A DNA stretch of 64,000 nucleotides, taken from assembly GCF_002727125.1 (NCBI RefSeq), contig NZ_NHOA01000156.1, positions 1 to 64,000 of the forward strand, in the 5' to 3' direction. The DNA comes from Halorubrum persicum. Its GTDB lineage: Archaea; Halobacteriota; Halobacteria; Halobacteriales; Haloferacaceae. Every line of letters begins with the position of its first letter. The stretch's first letter is position 1. Shown one piece after another: positions 9,865 through 18,486 of the stretch. Made by a program: the position numbers and the translations under genes. Under the pieces are notes generated by a model. It was given only the letters and a program-made list of their open reading frames with translations, searched no databases and was not told the DNA's origin.

Positions 9865-9874
9865 GCCTCGATCG
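9803..9874. repeat. Imperfect tandem duplication at the PRTase start
   Basis: Positions 9803-9832 and 9845-9874 match at 24 of 30 bases with a 42-bp offset. Each copy encodes a Met-Phe-[Asn/Asp]-[Asp/Glu]-like start on the minus strand, so the gene carries two similar initiation sites in frame. Confidence 0.6.
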
Positions 9875-9972
9875 TCTCCGAATTTCCGTCCGACCCACAT
9901 AATTAGCGAGCCTAACACGACCCTGACCGTCGCGCGTCTCAGCGCGCCCGACGGCGGCGATTAGGGCGACGA

Positions 9973-10449
9973 GTGAAGCCTCCGTCGGTCACACACCGGC
10001 CCGTGTCCGAAACCGTCCTCGTGCCGATCGACGGCTCCGATCCCGCCGACGCAGCGGTGTCGTTCGCCTTCGAGACGTTCCCGGACGCCCACCACGTGCT
10101 CTTCCACGTGATCAACCCCTTGGAGACGGCCCTCGACAGCAGCCCGGAGGCCGTCACCGAGGAGTTCTGGTCGCAGCGCATCGCGGCCGCTCAAACGCAG
10201 AGCGAAGCGATCCTCGGAGCCGCCGAACGGCGCGTCAGGGACGCCGACGTCAGCGCGGAGGTCGGATCGAAGATCGGACCGCCGGCTCGGGCCATCGTCG
10301 ACGCCGCCGAGGAGCGAGACGCCGATCAGATCGTCATGGGGAGCCACGGTCGCACGGGCCTCTCGCGGATCGCCCTCGGAAGCGTCGCCGAGACGGTGCT
10401 CCGCCGGGCGCCGGTCCCGGTGACCGTCGTCCACGGCGACGAAGCGTGA
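9973..10449 (+). CDS. Universal stress protein, single domain
   Basis: Single UspA fold with VLVPIDGSDPADAA near the N-terminus and a C-terminal GSHGRTGLSRIALGSVAETVL nucleotide-binding loop. GTG 9973 gives 158 residues. GTG 10003 gives a more typical start ten residues later (MSETVLVPIDGS) and may be the real one. It is divergent from the phosphoribosyltransferase gene. Confidence 0.85.
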   Translation: MKPPSVTHRPVSETVLVPIDGSDPADAAVSFAFETFPDAHHVLFHVINPLETALDSSPEAVTEEFWSQRIAAAQTQSEAILGAAERRVRDADVSAEVGSKIGPPARAIVDAAEERDADQIVMGSHGRTGLSRIALGSVAETVLRRAPVPVTVVHGDEA

Positions 10450-10468
10450 TCCGCGCGGGCGAGTCGGC

Positions 10469-11488
10469 TCACCGGTCGCTCCGACGGTCGAGCAGCTCGC
10501 GGACGTCATCGCGCGTCGCCGTCTCCCCCTGCTCGACGAAGTAGGTCGCGCACGCGTTGCCGAGCGCGAGGCACTCCCCCCACGGGAGGCCCGCCGCGAT
10601 CCCCGTCGCGAGCGCGCCGTCGAATCGGTCGCCAGCGCCCGTCCGCCGACGGACGCGCTCGGCCTCGAAGTTCTGGACCACGGTCAGCTCGTCGGTCGCG
10701 GCCGCGGCGCGGCGCTCGTCGTGGAGGACGACGGCGTCGATACCCAAACGGTCGCGGAGGGCCAGCTCTCTCTCCGTCCCGGTCGCCTCGACGCCGAGAA
10801 CCGCTGCGAGGCGACCGATCTCCCGGTCGTTCGCCGTCAGGACGACCTCGGTCTCGGCGGCGAGAGCACCCAGCGCCCGGCAGAGCGCCCTGAGCGGCTC
10901 CGCGCTGGAGGCGGTCACGTCTCCCGGGTCGAAGACGACCGTCGCCGCGCCGAGGTCGAGGTCGGCGAGCGTTCCGATGGCGTCCGTCATCCCGTCGACG
11001 CCGACCCAGTTCTGGAGGACGACCACCTCGTCGGAGAGCCACGCGTCCGGCTCCGTGCGCACCGCCGCGAAGAGGTCCTCGATGCGCCACTCTCGGATAT
11101 CCTCGGACTCGACGGCGAGCATCATCTCCTCCTCGTCGAAGGAGAGCACCTGGACCGTCGCGGGCGCGCCCATCGAGATCGTCCGAAAGGGGAACGACCC
11201 GAGATGGGGGTCGTCGAGGTGGCCGTACAGCGTCACGTCGGGGCCGAGAACCGACGCCTGCCGGGCCGCGTTCACCGCCTGCCCTCCCGGTCGGACCGCC
11301 TCGGAGACCAGTTTCAGCGACCGCACCCCGCCGGAGAGGCGGTCGACAAACGCCGGGAGCGTTCGGATCCGCTCGCCGGTCGCGTCGGCGACGCCGTAGT
11401 ATCGGTCGACGCTCCCGTCCGGGAGGGCGATCACGTCGCGGTAGTCGAGCCCTCCCGTCAGGCGGGAGCGGAGCGCGTCGTACTCCAT
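10469..11488 (-). CDS. PfkB-family sugar/nucleoside kinase
   Basis: 339 residues. The C-terminal PfkB signature TGAGDRFDGALATGIAAG carries the catalytic Asp and anion hole, and an N-terminal region GGQAVNAARQASVLG is the sugar-binding part of ribokinase-like folds. The start ATG 11488 follows an unrelated Arg-rich frame. The substrate is not predictable. It is not next to the aldolase and dehydratase genes at 57-59 kb, so there is no positional case for calling it a KDG kinase. Confidence 0.82.
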   Translation of the reverse strand: MEYDALRSRLTGGLDYRDVIALPDGSVDRYYGVADATGERIRTLPAFVDRLSGGVRSLKLVSEAVRPGGQAVNAARQASVLGPDVTLYGHLDDPHLGSFPFRTISMGAPATVQVLSFDEEEMMLAVESEDIREWRIEDLFAAVRTEPDAWLSDEVVVLQNWVGVDGMTDAIGTLADLDLGAATVVFDPGDVTASSAEPLRALCRALGALAAETEVVLTANDREIGRLAAVLGVEATGTERELALRDRLGIDAVVLHDERRAAAATDELTVVQNFEAERVRRRTGAGDRFDGALATGIAAGLPWGECLALGNACATYFVEQGETATRDDVRELLDRRSDR

Positions 11489-11589
11489 CGGTCGCCTCGA
11501 CCTACGAGCCCCCACCCCGTAAATCCGGTCGGACTCCGCGGGCCCGCGTCCGACCGCTCCGCCGCGATCGGGCCGGGAATTGGTCGACG

Positions 11590-11600
11590 GTTTATATCGC
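11590..11600 (+). promoter_or_regulatory. TATA-like promoter of the HalX regulator
   Basis: GTTTATATCGC in a GC-rich divergent intergenic region. Transcription should begin near 11618, where an in-frame GTG lies, about 105 nt before the conventional ATG at 11723. Confidence 0.5.
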
Positions 11601-11722
11601 TTCGCTGGCGACATCCCGTGGTAGAGGGGCACGAACGCGTGTCCGCAGACGACTCCGATCGAAGGCGACGCTCCGAGACCGCTCCGGGACGCTCCGAGCC
11701 CAGATCACGGGGGTTCACGACT

Positions 11723-12283
11723 ATGTCAAACGAATCCGACTCCGCAGATCCGACGGTGCTGGTGGTAGAGGACGACAGAGACCTCGCCGCGACGTACTCG
11801 CGGTGGCTCGAGCCGGAGTACGACGTCCGGACGTCCAACTCGGGGTCCGGCGCGCTCACGTGGTACGACTCGGAGGTCAGCGTCGTGATCCTCGACCGCC
11901 GAATGCCGGACATTCCGGGGTCGACGGTCATTCAGAAGATGAACGAGCGGGACATCGAAGACCAAAAGGCGATGCTCACCAGCACCGAACCCGGCTGCGA
12001 TCTGGTCGACATCCCCTGCGACGAGTACCTCACGAAGCCGCTGACGAAGGCCGAGCTTCGGGAGACCGTCAACGAGCTCCAGCTGCGGTCGCAGTTGGAC
12101 GACGAACTCCAGCGCTACTTCAGGTTGACCTCGAAGATCGTCGCGATCGAGACCAGCAGCACGGCCGGGACGGAAGCCGCGCTGGAGGATTTACGCAGGG
12201 AGGTCAACCGGATCCGCGGACAGATCCAAGAGCGGATCGACGAGCTCAACGGCTTCGATCCGGCCTTCCGCACGATCGAGTAG
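11723..12283 (+). CDS. HalX-domain response regulator
   Basis: 186 residues. The receiver domain has VLVVEDDRDLAATYSRW, the phosphoacceptor Asp in VVILDRRMPDIPG, and conserved Lys in YLTKPLTKAEL. The C-terminal HalX domain has QLDDELQRYFRLTSKIVAIE. HalX proteins are haloarchaeal regulators paired with orphan kinases; the DNA-binding role is not established. ATG 11723 follows family lengths. An in-frame GTG at 11618, at the predicted transcription start, would add 35 mostly basic residues. Confidence 0.87.
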   Translation: MSNESDSADPTVLVVEDDRDLAATYSRWLEPEYDVRTSNSGSGALTWYDSEVSVVILDRRMPDIPGSTVIQKMNERDIEDQKAMLTSTEPGCDLVDIPCDEYLTKPLTKAELRETVNELQLRSQLDDELQRYFRLTSKIVAIETSSTAGTEAALEDLRREVNRIRGQIQERIDELNGFDPAFRTIE

Positions 12284-12373
12284 GCACCTCTCCCCTACGG
12301 CGCCCGACGCGGGGCCGTCGGACCGGCGTCGTGCGTCGTCTGCGATCGGTCGGGTTCGGCGGGGTGCTCGGAG

Positions 12374-13429
12374 CTACTCGTGCTCCGGAATCAGGTGGAT
12401 CGACTCCCGCGGGATCAGCACGCTGAGCTCCGTGCCGTTCGCGAGCGCGAGCCGTTCGAACGTCGGCGGCCGGACGTTCGTCGTGAGCGTGATCGAACCG
12501 GCGTCGCACTCGACGTCGATTCGGTATTCGCTCCCCTCGTTCAGCCACCGGGCGACCGTCCCCGTGACCGCGTTCGCGGGTCGATTCTCGTCGGCTTCGT
12601 CGGGGGCTTCGACGGTGATCCGTGACGGGTGGATACAGACCGTCACGGCTGAGGCGGGCACATCCGAAACGGTCGTCTGGAGCCGAACGTCGCCGACCGA
12701 CACGGTCGCTCCGGTCGACGGTCGGTCGGTCACCGTTCCGTCGAAGACGTTCTCGGTCCCCGTAAAGCGGGCGACGAAGCGGCTCGTCGGTCGAGTGATC
12801 ACCGTCGAGGGCGGACCAACCTGTTCGATCCCCCCGTCTCGAACGATGGCGAGTCGGTCGCCGAGCGCCGTCGCCGTGCGCTGGTCGTGCGTGACGTAGA
12901 GAACGGGGATATCGAGCGACTCGAACAGGCGATACAGCTCGTCGCGGAGCCGTTTCCGGATCGGTGCGTCGAGGCTCGACAGCGGCTCGTCGAGGAGCAG
13001 CGCGTCCGGGTCGGTCGCGAGCGTTCGCGCGAGGGCCACGCGTTGTCGCTCCCCGCCGGAGAGCGTCGCGGGCTTCCGCTCCAGCACGCCGTCGAGTTCG
13101 AGCAGCGTCGCGAGCGAACCGACGCGATCGCCGTCCCTAGCCGCGTACTCGATGTTCTCTCGGGCGGTCATATGGGGGAAGAGCGCCCCCTCCTGGAAGA
13201 CCATCCCCACGCGCCGGTCTTCGAGCGGCAGGCCGACCAGTTCGCGACCGTCGAGCCGCATCGATCCGGCGTCCGGGACCGCGATACCGGCCACCAGCGA
13301 GAGCAGCGTCGTCTTCCCGCTGCCGGACGGTCCCAAGACGGCGAGCACTTCGTCGTCGACCGTCAGGTCCACCGGGCCGAAGTCGAACTGGCCGTAGCTC
13401 TTGCGCAGTCGCGAAAGTTCGAGCGTCAT
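12374..13429 (-). CDS. wtpC: Molybdate/tungstate ABC transporter ATPase
   Basis: Walker A GPSGSGKTT, signature LSGGERQRVALARTL, Walker B ALLLDEPLSSLD and an H-loop VTHDQRTATALG, followed by a TOBE-like C-terminal domain. About 350 residues, the usual length for ModC/WtpC. ATG 13429 overlaps the permease stop as ATGA; ATG 13435 is an alternative two codons earlier. It energises import through WtpB. The substrate is assigned from the WtpA-like binding protein and the adjacent molybdoenzyme operon, not from the ATPase itself. Confidence 0.85.
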   Translation of the reverse strand: MTLELSRLRKSYGQFDFGPVDLTVDDEVLAVLGPSGSGKTTLLSLVAGIAVPDAGSMRLDGRELVGLPLEDRRVGMVFQEGALFPHMTARENIEYAARDGDRVGSLATLLELDGVLERKPATLSGGERQRVALARTLATDPDALLLDEPLSSLDAPIRKRLRDELYRLFESLDIPVLYVTHDQRTATALGDRLAIVRDGGIEQVGPPSTVITRPTSRFVARFTGTENVFDGTVTDRPSTGATVSVGDVRLQTTVSDVPASAVTVCIHPSRITVEAPDEADENRPANAVTGTVARWLNEGSEYRIDVECDAGSITLTTNVRPPTFERLALANGTELSVLIPRESIHLIPEHE

Positions 13430-14241
13430 TCCCATGGGTTCGACGCGACCGTGTTGAGCACCGCGAGCGCCGCGACGGCGATCCCGACCAGGAGTATCGC
13501 CACCGGATACGCGTTATCCAAGCCGAGCTCGATGAACGCCACCCAGATCTGTACCGGCATCGTTCGGGGGTAGTACGCCATCATCATCGTCGCGCCGAAC
13601 TCGCCGATCGCCCGCGCGAACGCGAGGGTCACGCCGGCGAGAATACCGGGGCCGGCCAGGGGTAGCGTTACGCGTCGAGCGGTCGTCAACCGACCTTCCC
13701 CCAGCGATCGAGAGGCGTACTCGAGCGTCTGGTCGACGCTCTCGAACGCCGCTTTGGCGGTCACGACCACGAACGGCGACGCGACGAATGTCTGGGCGAG
13801 CACCACGCCGGCGAGCGACCGCGTGAGCGGGAACCCGGCGGCAACCGCGGCCTCCCCGAGCGGCGATCCGGGGCCGAAAACGGTGAGCAGCACGATGCCG
13901 CCGACCGTCGGGGGGAGCACTAACGGGAGGATCACGACCGCGAGGACGCCCTTCATCACGGCCCCGTCGGTGCGCGCGAGCCAGTACGCGAGCGGTAGGC
14001 CGAACAGGGTGGCGATGACGGTGCTGACCGACGCCGACAGCAGCGACGTGGTCGCCGCGTCGACGACGGTCGGATTGGTTATCTGTGCGAGAATATCCCC
14101 GGCCGGGACCGAGAGAAACAGCGACACCAACGGCACCACGTAGTACAGGAGGAGCACCCCGCCGAGGACGAGCGCGACGCTGAGCCAGTCGAATCCCACC
14201 GTCACCGTCCCCGATCGCTCCGTGTTCGAGCCCACCGCCAT
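13426..14241 (-). CDS. wtpB: Molybdate/tungstate ABC transporter permease
   Basis: 271 residues, about six membrane helices. The cytoplasmic EAA-type loop is EYASRSLGEGRLTTARRVTLPLAGPGILAG, followed by FARAIGEFGATMMM, a sequence typical of ModB/WtpB/CysT permeases. It begins one base after the binding-protein stop and overlaps the ATPase by 4 bp, so the three genes form a single operon. Confidence 0.87.
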   Translation of the reverse strand: MAVGSNTERSGTVTVGFDWLSVALVLGGVLLLYYVVPLVSLFLSVPAGDILAQITNPTVVDAATTSLLSASVSTVIATLFGLPLAYWLARTDGAVMKGVLAVVILPLVLPPTVGGIVLLTVFGPGSPLGEAAVAAGFPLTRSLAGVVLAQTFVASPFVVVTAKAAFESVDQTLEYASRSLGEGRLTTARRVTLPLAGPGILAGVTLAFARAIGEFGATMMMAYYPRTMPVQIWVAFIELGLDNAYPVAILLVGIAVAALAVLNTVASNPWE

Positions 14242-15255
14242 TCAGATCAGGACGGTGACATCCGAGACGGTTGAGGACAGCGGTTCGGTTGGGCCGCCGA
14301 GTCGGGACTGCGTCTCGTTCGACCGGCCTGCTGTTTGTCGCACGCGCTGGGGGACGGCGCCCGTGTAGGCGGGGAACTGGTCGCGGAGGAGAAACCCGTG
14401 TTCCGCGAGATAGCTCCCGGTCGTGTGGGCGTCGAACACGGCGACCGCAGCGTCGCTCATGTGTCGAATGGTCGAGCCGTAGCTGATGAGTCCGCCGCGT
14501 ATTTCCCGGCCGCTGGGCAGCGCGTACGAGGTCGTCGCATACCACTCCGCCGCGTACCGAGGATTGCTCAGGTTGATCTGGTCCGGGAGTGCGATGTACT
14601 CGTAGTCGCGTTCGACGGCCATGTTTCGGTACGCGATCGCGGCGTCGACGGAGCCGGTTTCGAACTGACTGATCAACGATGTCTCGGGATAGATCTGGTC
14701 CTGTCGCGGGATCTGCTCCCTGAGGTTCGGCGCGTCGTCGTAGTACCGCGAGGCGAGCTCGAACATGAAGAGGGTGCGATACCCGAGCGGATCCTGGTCG
14801 GGATCGGTGCGACCGATCGTTACGCGTCCGTCGAGCAGCGGTTCATACCAGCGCTCGGAGCCGGCCTCGGCCAGGCGCGCGCCGCCGTCCGTCTCCGGGT
14901 TGTACGCGATGACGACGGAGTTGCTGGTGAACACCGAGTGCCACGGCGGCGAAAGCGGCTCCTCGAAGAGGGCCACGTCGGCGACCGAGACGATGTCGGG
15001 GTCGCGCTGCCCCTCGGCGATCATTCGGGCGACGGTCGCGGAGCCGTGCGCTTCGATCTCGACCGGAACGTCGACGGCCGGCGCGAGTCCGTTCGCCATC
15101 GCGTTCTGCAGACTGCCAGCCGCGAGGATAGCGATCGTCGGCGACTGACTGCCCGCTTCGCTTCTCCCGCCCGTACAGCCCGCGACACCGGCGACGGCCG
15201 CGGTCCCGGCAGTCAGGAGGAACCGTCGTCGCGTCGTCGGGGAGCGATTCGCCAT
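14242..15255 (-). CDS. wtpA: Tungstate/molybdate-binding lipoprotein
   Basis: 337 residues. A Tat signal RRRFLLTAG and lipobox VAGC predict a membrane-anchored lipoprotein on the outer face. The mature part opens with AAGSLQNAM and contains SVADVALF, DPDQDPLGYR and LPDQINLSNPRYA, all typical of WtpA-type oxyanion-binding proteins, whose archaeal members bind tungstate and molybdate. First gene of the operon; its promoter faces the Tfx-family gene. Confidence 0.87.
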   Translation of the reverse strand: MANRSPTTRRRFLLTAGTAAVAGVAGCTGGRSEAGSQSPTIAILAAGSLQNAMANGLAPAVDVPVEIEAHGSATVARMIAEGQRDPDIVSVADVALFEEPLSPPWHSVFTSNSVVIAYNPETDGGARLAEAGSERWYEPLLDGRVTIGRTDPDQDPLGYRTLFMFELASRYYDDAPNLREQIPRQDQIYPETSLISQFETGSVDAAIAYRNMAVERDYEYIALPDQINLSNPRYAAEWYATTSYALPSGREIRGGLISYGSTIRHMSDAAVAVFDAHTTGSYLAEHGFLLRDQFPAYTGAVPQRVRQTAGRSNETQSRLGGPTEPLSSTVSDVTVLI

Positions 15256-15268
15256 ATGATGTGCAGAA

Positions 15269-15298
15269 GTGTTTGAGCCAAAAGCTTAACTCAAACAC
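15269..15298. promoter_or_regulatory. Inverted-repeat operator between wtpA and Tfx gene
   Basis: Perfect 9-bp arms GTGTTTGAG (15269-15277) and CTCAAACAC (15290-15298) around an AT-rich 12-bp spacer that includes AAAGCTTAA. The site is 14 bp from the wtpA start and 18 bp from the regulator start, so a bound protein would cover both promoters. It is the obvious candidate site for the Tfx-family protein. Confidence 0.65.
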
Positions 15299-15315
15299 AT
15301 CTGTTTAACTACGGC

Positions 15316-15741
15316 ATGGTCTCTGCCGACTCGACCGCGCTGACCGAACGACAGGTGACGGTGCTCGAACTCCGAGAGCAGGGGCGGACACAACAGGAGG
15401 TCGCGGATCGGCTGGGAACGACCGACGCGAACGTCAGCGCGATCGAACGAGCCGCGGAACAGAACATCGAGAAGGCGCGCCGCACGCTGGAACTCGCTCG
15501 GACGATCCGATCGCCGATCCAGTTCTCCGTCTCCCCGGGGACGAGCTTCGACGATCTGGTCGCCAGCGTCTACGATCACGGGAACGAAGCCGGCGTCAAA
15601 ATCGCGTACTGCCGTCCGGAGCTGTACACCCACCTCTACGGGGCCCTCGAAGGCTGTACGAACCAGAGCGAGCTGAAGACGACCATCGACGTCGGAATCA
15701 CCAACGAGGGCGAGGTGAGAGTGTACACCGAGGCGCTCTGA
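15316..15741 (+). CDS. Tfx-family HTH regulator
   Basis: 141 residues. The N-terminal HTH is LTERQVTVLELREQGRTQQEVADRLGTTDANVSAIERAAEQN. The C-terminal region carries GTSFDDLVASVYDHGNEAGVKI. This is the two-part architecture of archaeal Tfx proteins, first described as binding the molybdenum formylmethanofuran dehydrogenase (fmdECB) promoter in a methanogen. Its place between a Mo/W transporter and molybdoenzyme genes supports a role in molybdate- or tungstate-responsive control. Confidence 0.82.
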   Translation: MVSADSTALTERQVTVLELREQGRTQQEVADRLGTTDANVSAIERAAEQNIEKARRTLELARTIRSPIQFSVSPGTSFDDLVASVYDHGNEAGVKIAYCRPELYTHLYGALEGCTNQSELKTTIDVGITNEGEVRVYTEAL

Positions 15742-15765
15742 CCGCCGCCCCGGCGGGGAGTTCGA

Positions 15766-17742
15766 TCAGCGCTCGGCGTCGGCCGACCGAACGCTTACGA
15801 CCTCGATCCCGCGACGAAGAAGCGGATCCGCGGCGTCTGCGGAGAGGTACGCCGTCCCCCGTCGAACGCCCGGATCGAACTCGGGGGTGGCCCGAACCGA
15901 CACGTCGCCGTTGGAAACGACGACGAGCGCTTCGGCGGCCTCGTCGACATCGTCGTCGAGGCCGCGTTCCTCGGCGTCGCTCGGATTGATCCGGAGCACC
16001 GGGGCGGCCGGCCCCTGGGCGGAGCGGTCGGTGGTCCGCCCGCCAGTCACCAGCCGCAGCTCGTCGGTCGCGTCGGGCTCGACGAACGGCTGTGCCGTTC
16101 CGAACCGCGCGTACCCGTCCGGCGTTTCGAACCGCTCGCGATAGAGCGGGTCGGCGTCTTCCCCGCCCTCGCCGGCGGGCCACTGGCGGCCTCCCTCCCC
16201 GATCGCCGCATCGGAGAGCCCAGCGTGCGTGGGCGCGACACGGCACAGTTCGTCGAACACCGCTCCGGCGTCCGCGTACTCGAACGCGGACGGGCGGTCG
16301 GTCAACCGCGTCCCGAGGTCGGCGAGTATGTCCCGGTCGGGGCGCGCCTCGCCCGGTGGCGTCTGGACCGGTCGGCTCCGCTGGATCCGGCGCTCCAGGT
16401 TCGTGAAGGTCCCCGCCTTTTCGGTTCCGGCCGCGGCCGGCAACACGACGTCCGCGTGTCGCGTGGTCTCGTTCGCGACGAGGTCGACGGCGACCAGCGA
16501 ATCGATCGCGTCCAGTCGGCGCTGCACCCACTCCCGGTCGCGTTTCGATATCGCGGGGTTCTCGCCGACCACGAGCGCGCCCCGGATCTCCCCGCCGAAA
16601 GATTCGAGCAGCGCCGTCGCCGTCTTGCCGGGCGTCGGCGGCGGCGCGACGCCCCACTCGGACTCGACCCGCTCGCGCGCGGTCGCCGCCGTCACCGGCT
16701 GGTGCCCCGGCAACCTGTCGGGGACGCAGCCGGCGTCGGCGGCGCCCTGCTCGTTGGCGAGCCCGCGGAGCACGTACAGGCCGGATCCACGTCGCCCGAC
16801 GTTCCCCGTCAGCAGCAGCATGTTGAGCAGCGCCTCCGGCGCGTTCAGCGCGCCCGTGCCACCCTCGATCCCGGTCCCGACGAGCCCGGCGATCCGGTCG
16901 GCGTCCGCCAGCCGGGACGCCACCGCTTCGATCGTCTCTCCCGTGACTCCCGCGGCCGTGAGGGCGGCGGCGGGTTCCGCGTCGGCCATCGACGCCGCGA
17001 ACCGCTCGAACCCCCGTGTCCGGGCGTCGACGAAGGACCGATCGACGCCGGTTTCGGCCGCGAGGAGCCGCCGGCTCAGACAGTCGAACACCAGCGCGTC
17101 CGTCCCCGGTCGCGGCGTGACGTGGATGTCGGCCAGCCGTGTCGTCCGGTTTCCGGCCGGCTCGATGTGGACGAGCGTGGCCCCGTCGTTGACCGCCGGC
17201 CTGACGAAGCTGTTGAACGCGACCGGCTGTCGTTCGGCGGGGTTGGCCCCGGCGACGAGGATGACATCCGCCTCCCGGAGACCGGCGAGGCTGTTCGTCG
17301 TCGCCGGCCACCCCACCCGGTCTTCGAGGATCCGCGCCGTCGAGGCGTGACAGAGCCGGGAGCGGTTGTCGACGTTGTTCGTCCCGAGCATCCGGGCGAG
17401 CTTCTGGAGGAGGTAGTTCTCCTCGTTCGTGCAGTGGGGCGCGCCGAGAAACGCCAGCGCGTCCGGGCCGTCTGCGCGCAAGATGGATCCGAACGACGCT
17501 TCGACGCGCTCGTAGGCGGTCTCCCACGACGCCGGTCGCAGCTCCCCGCCTCGCCGAACGAGCGGCGTCGTGAGGCGATCGTCCGGCGTGTCGAACGCGG
17601 TGACGCCGTTCCGGCAGAGCCGCCCGTCGGGGTTCGCCGGGGCGGCGACGCCCTGCGCACGCGATTCGTCGGCCGTCGGTTTCAACCGGCAGCCGACGCC
17701 GCAGAGCGGGCATACCGTCTCATCGGGCGTTCGATCGGACAC
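15766..17742 (-). CDS. Molybdopterin oxidoreductase, formate-dehydrogenase-like (second copy)
   Basis: 658 residues. Four Cys for a 4Fe-4S cluster (C11, C14, C18, C43) precede bis-MGD-binding domains. The expected Mo/W ligand is C131 in RSRLCHAST. The protein is shorter than its neighbour at 18487 (758 residues), lacking its ~55-residue N-terminal extension, and only the overall plan and scattered motifs (DDRLTTPLVR, CTNEENYL) are shared. It is the last gene of the fdh operon, 8 bp after the DUF1641 gene. It could be a paralogous formate dehydrogenase or an assimilatory-type oxidoreductase; the substrate is unproven. Confidence 0.8.
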   Translation of the reverse strand: MSDRTPDETVCPLCGVGCRLKPTADESRAQGVAAPANPDGRLCRNGVTAFDTPDDRLTTPLVRRGGELRPASWETAYERVEASFGSILRADGPDALAFLGAPHCTNEENYLLQKLARMLGTNNVDNRSRLCHASTARILEDRVGWPATTNSLAGLREADVILVAGANPAERQPVAFNSFVRPAVNDGATLVHIEPAGNRTTRLADIHVTPRPGTDALVFDCLSRRLLAAETGVDRSFVDARTRGFERFAASMADAEPAAALTAAGVTGETIEAVASRLADADRIAGLVGTGIEGGTGALNAPEALLNMLLLTGNVGRRGSGLYVLRGLANEQGAADAGCVPDRLPGHQPVTAATARERVESEWGVAPPPTPGKTATALLESFGGEIRGALVVGENPAISKRDREWVQRRLDAIDSLVAVDLVANETTRHADVVLPAAAGTEKAGTFTNLERRIQRSRPVQTPPGEARPDRDILADLGTRLTDRPSAFEYADAGAVFDELCRVAPTHAGLSDAAIGEGGRQWPAGEGGEDADPLYRERFETPDGYARFGTAQPFVEPDATDELRLVTGGRTTDRSAQGPAAPVLRINPSDAEERGLDDDVDEAAEALVVVSNGDVSVRATPEFDPGVRRGTAYLSADAADPLLRRGIEVVSVRSADAER

Positions 17743-17750
17743 GGTGTCTC

Positions 17751-18485
17751 TCAGCGCCTGAGGCCGCGTCCCTGGGCCTTCAGGAACTCGACGAGGTAGC
17801 CGAGGCCGTCGCGGGCGTCGCGGCTCCGGAGCTCGCGGAGGAGGCCGAGGACCCCGACGCGTTCGGAGCTGCGCTGCGCCTCGCCGACGGCGCCGAGGAG
17901 GTTGTTCAGCCCCTCCGCGGTGTCCTCGTCGATCTCGAGGGCCGAGAGCGTGTTCGCGAGATCGACGAGCTCCTCGAGTTGGCCGCCGCGCTGCAGTTCG
18001 AGCACCAGGTCCAACGCCTCGACGATCTCGGTCCCGTTGTCTTCGAGCGTCGTCGACAGCTCCTCGACCTCCGCCGCGGAGAGCGACTCGGTGAACGCCG
18101 TCGCGATGGCCACGAGGTCGTCGAGGTGTCCCTCCCGCTGGAGGACGAGAACAGTGTCCAGCGACGCGGACAGCTCCTCGGCGTTGTCGCCGAGGTCGGT
18201 CGCGAGCGTCGCCGCTCCGTCGGTCGAGAGGCCGTCAGCGGCCGCCACGAGGTTGGCGGCCGAAGCGGTGACGTGCTCGAGCTCGTCCTCGTCGGCGCTC
18301 GCCGCGATCAGGACGGCCGTCGAGAGGACGTCTTGGAGTTCGTCGGTGCTGTCGACGGCCTCCGCGAGCGCCTCGCCGTGCGTGGAGAGCGCCTCCTGTA
18401 ACGCGGCGTCGCCCTCGCCGTTCGTCTCCCGCTTCGTCGACCCGTGCGTCGCCGTCTCGGGGTAGCTCTCGGTCGGTTTCGCCAT
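17751..18485 (-). CDS. DUF1641 protein of the formate dehydrogenase operon
   Basis: About 244 acidic residues, mostly amphipathic helices with repeated LVLQREG/LELQRGG segments (LDTVLVLQREGHLDDL, LDLVLELQRGGQLEEL) and a C-terminal VGVLGLLRELRSRDARDGLGYLVEFLKAQG. This is the DUF1641 (YrhD-like) pattern; in Bacillus, yrhD sits beside a formate dehydrogenase gene. The function is unknown, possibly a structural or electron-transfer accessory. ATG 18485 is chosen; GTG 18497 is possible and would overlap fdhA. A paralogue lies at 33244. Confidence 0.8.
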   Translation of the reverse strand: MAKPTESYPETATHGSTKRETNGEGDAALQEALSTHGEALAEAVDSTDELQDVLSTAVLIAASADEDELEHVTASAANLVAAADGLSTDGAATLATDLGDNAEELSASLDTVLVLQREGHLDDLVAIATAFTESLSAAEVEELSTTLEDNGTEIVEALDLVLELQRGGQLEELVDLANTLSALEIDEDTAEGLNNLLGAVGEAQRSSERVGVLGLLRELRSRDARDGLGYLVEFLKAQGRGLRR

Positions 18486-18486
18486 C

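Noticed and set aside
11618-11722. N-terminal extension of the HalX response regulator from GTG 11618
   Set aside because: It is in frame and at the predicted transcription start, but the added residues are basic and unlike the family; kept only as an alternative.
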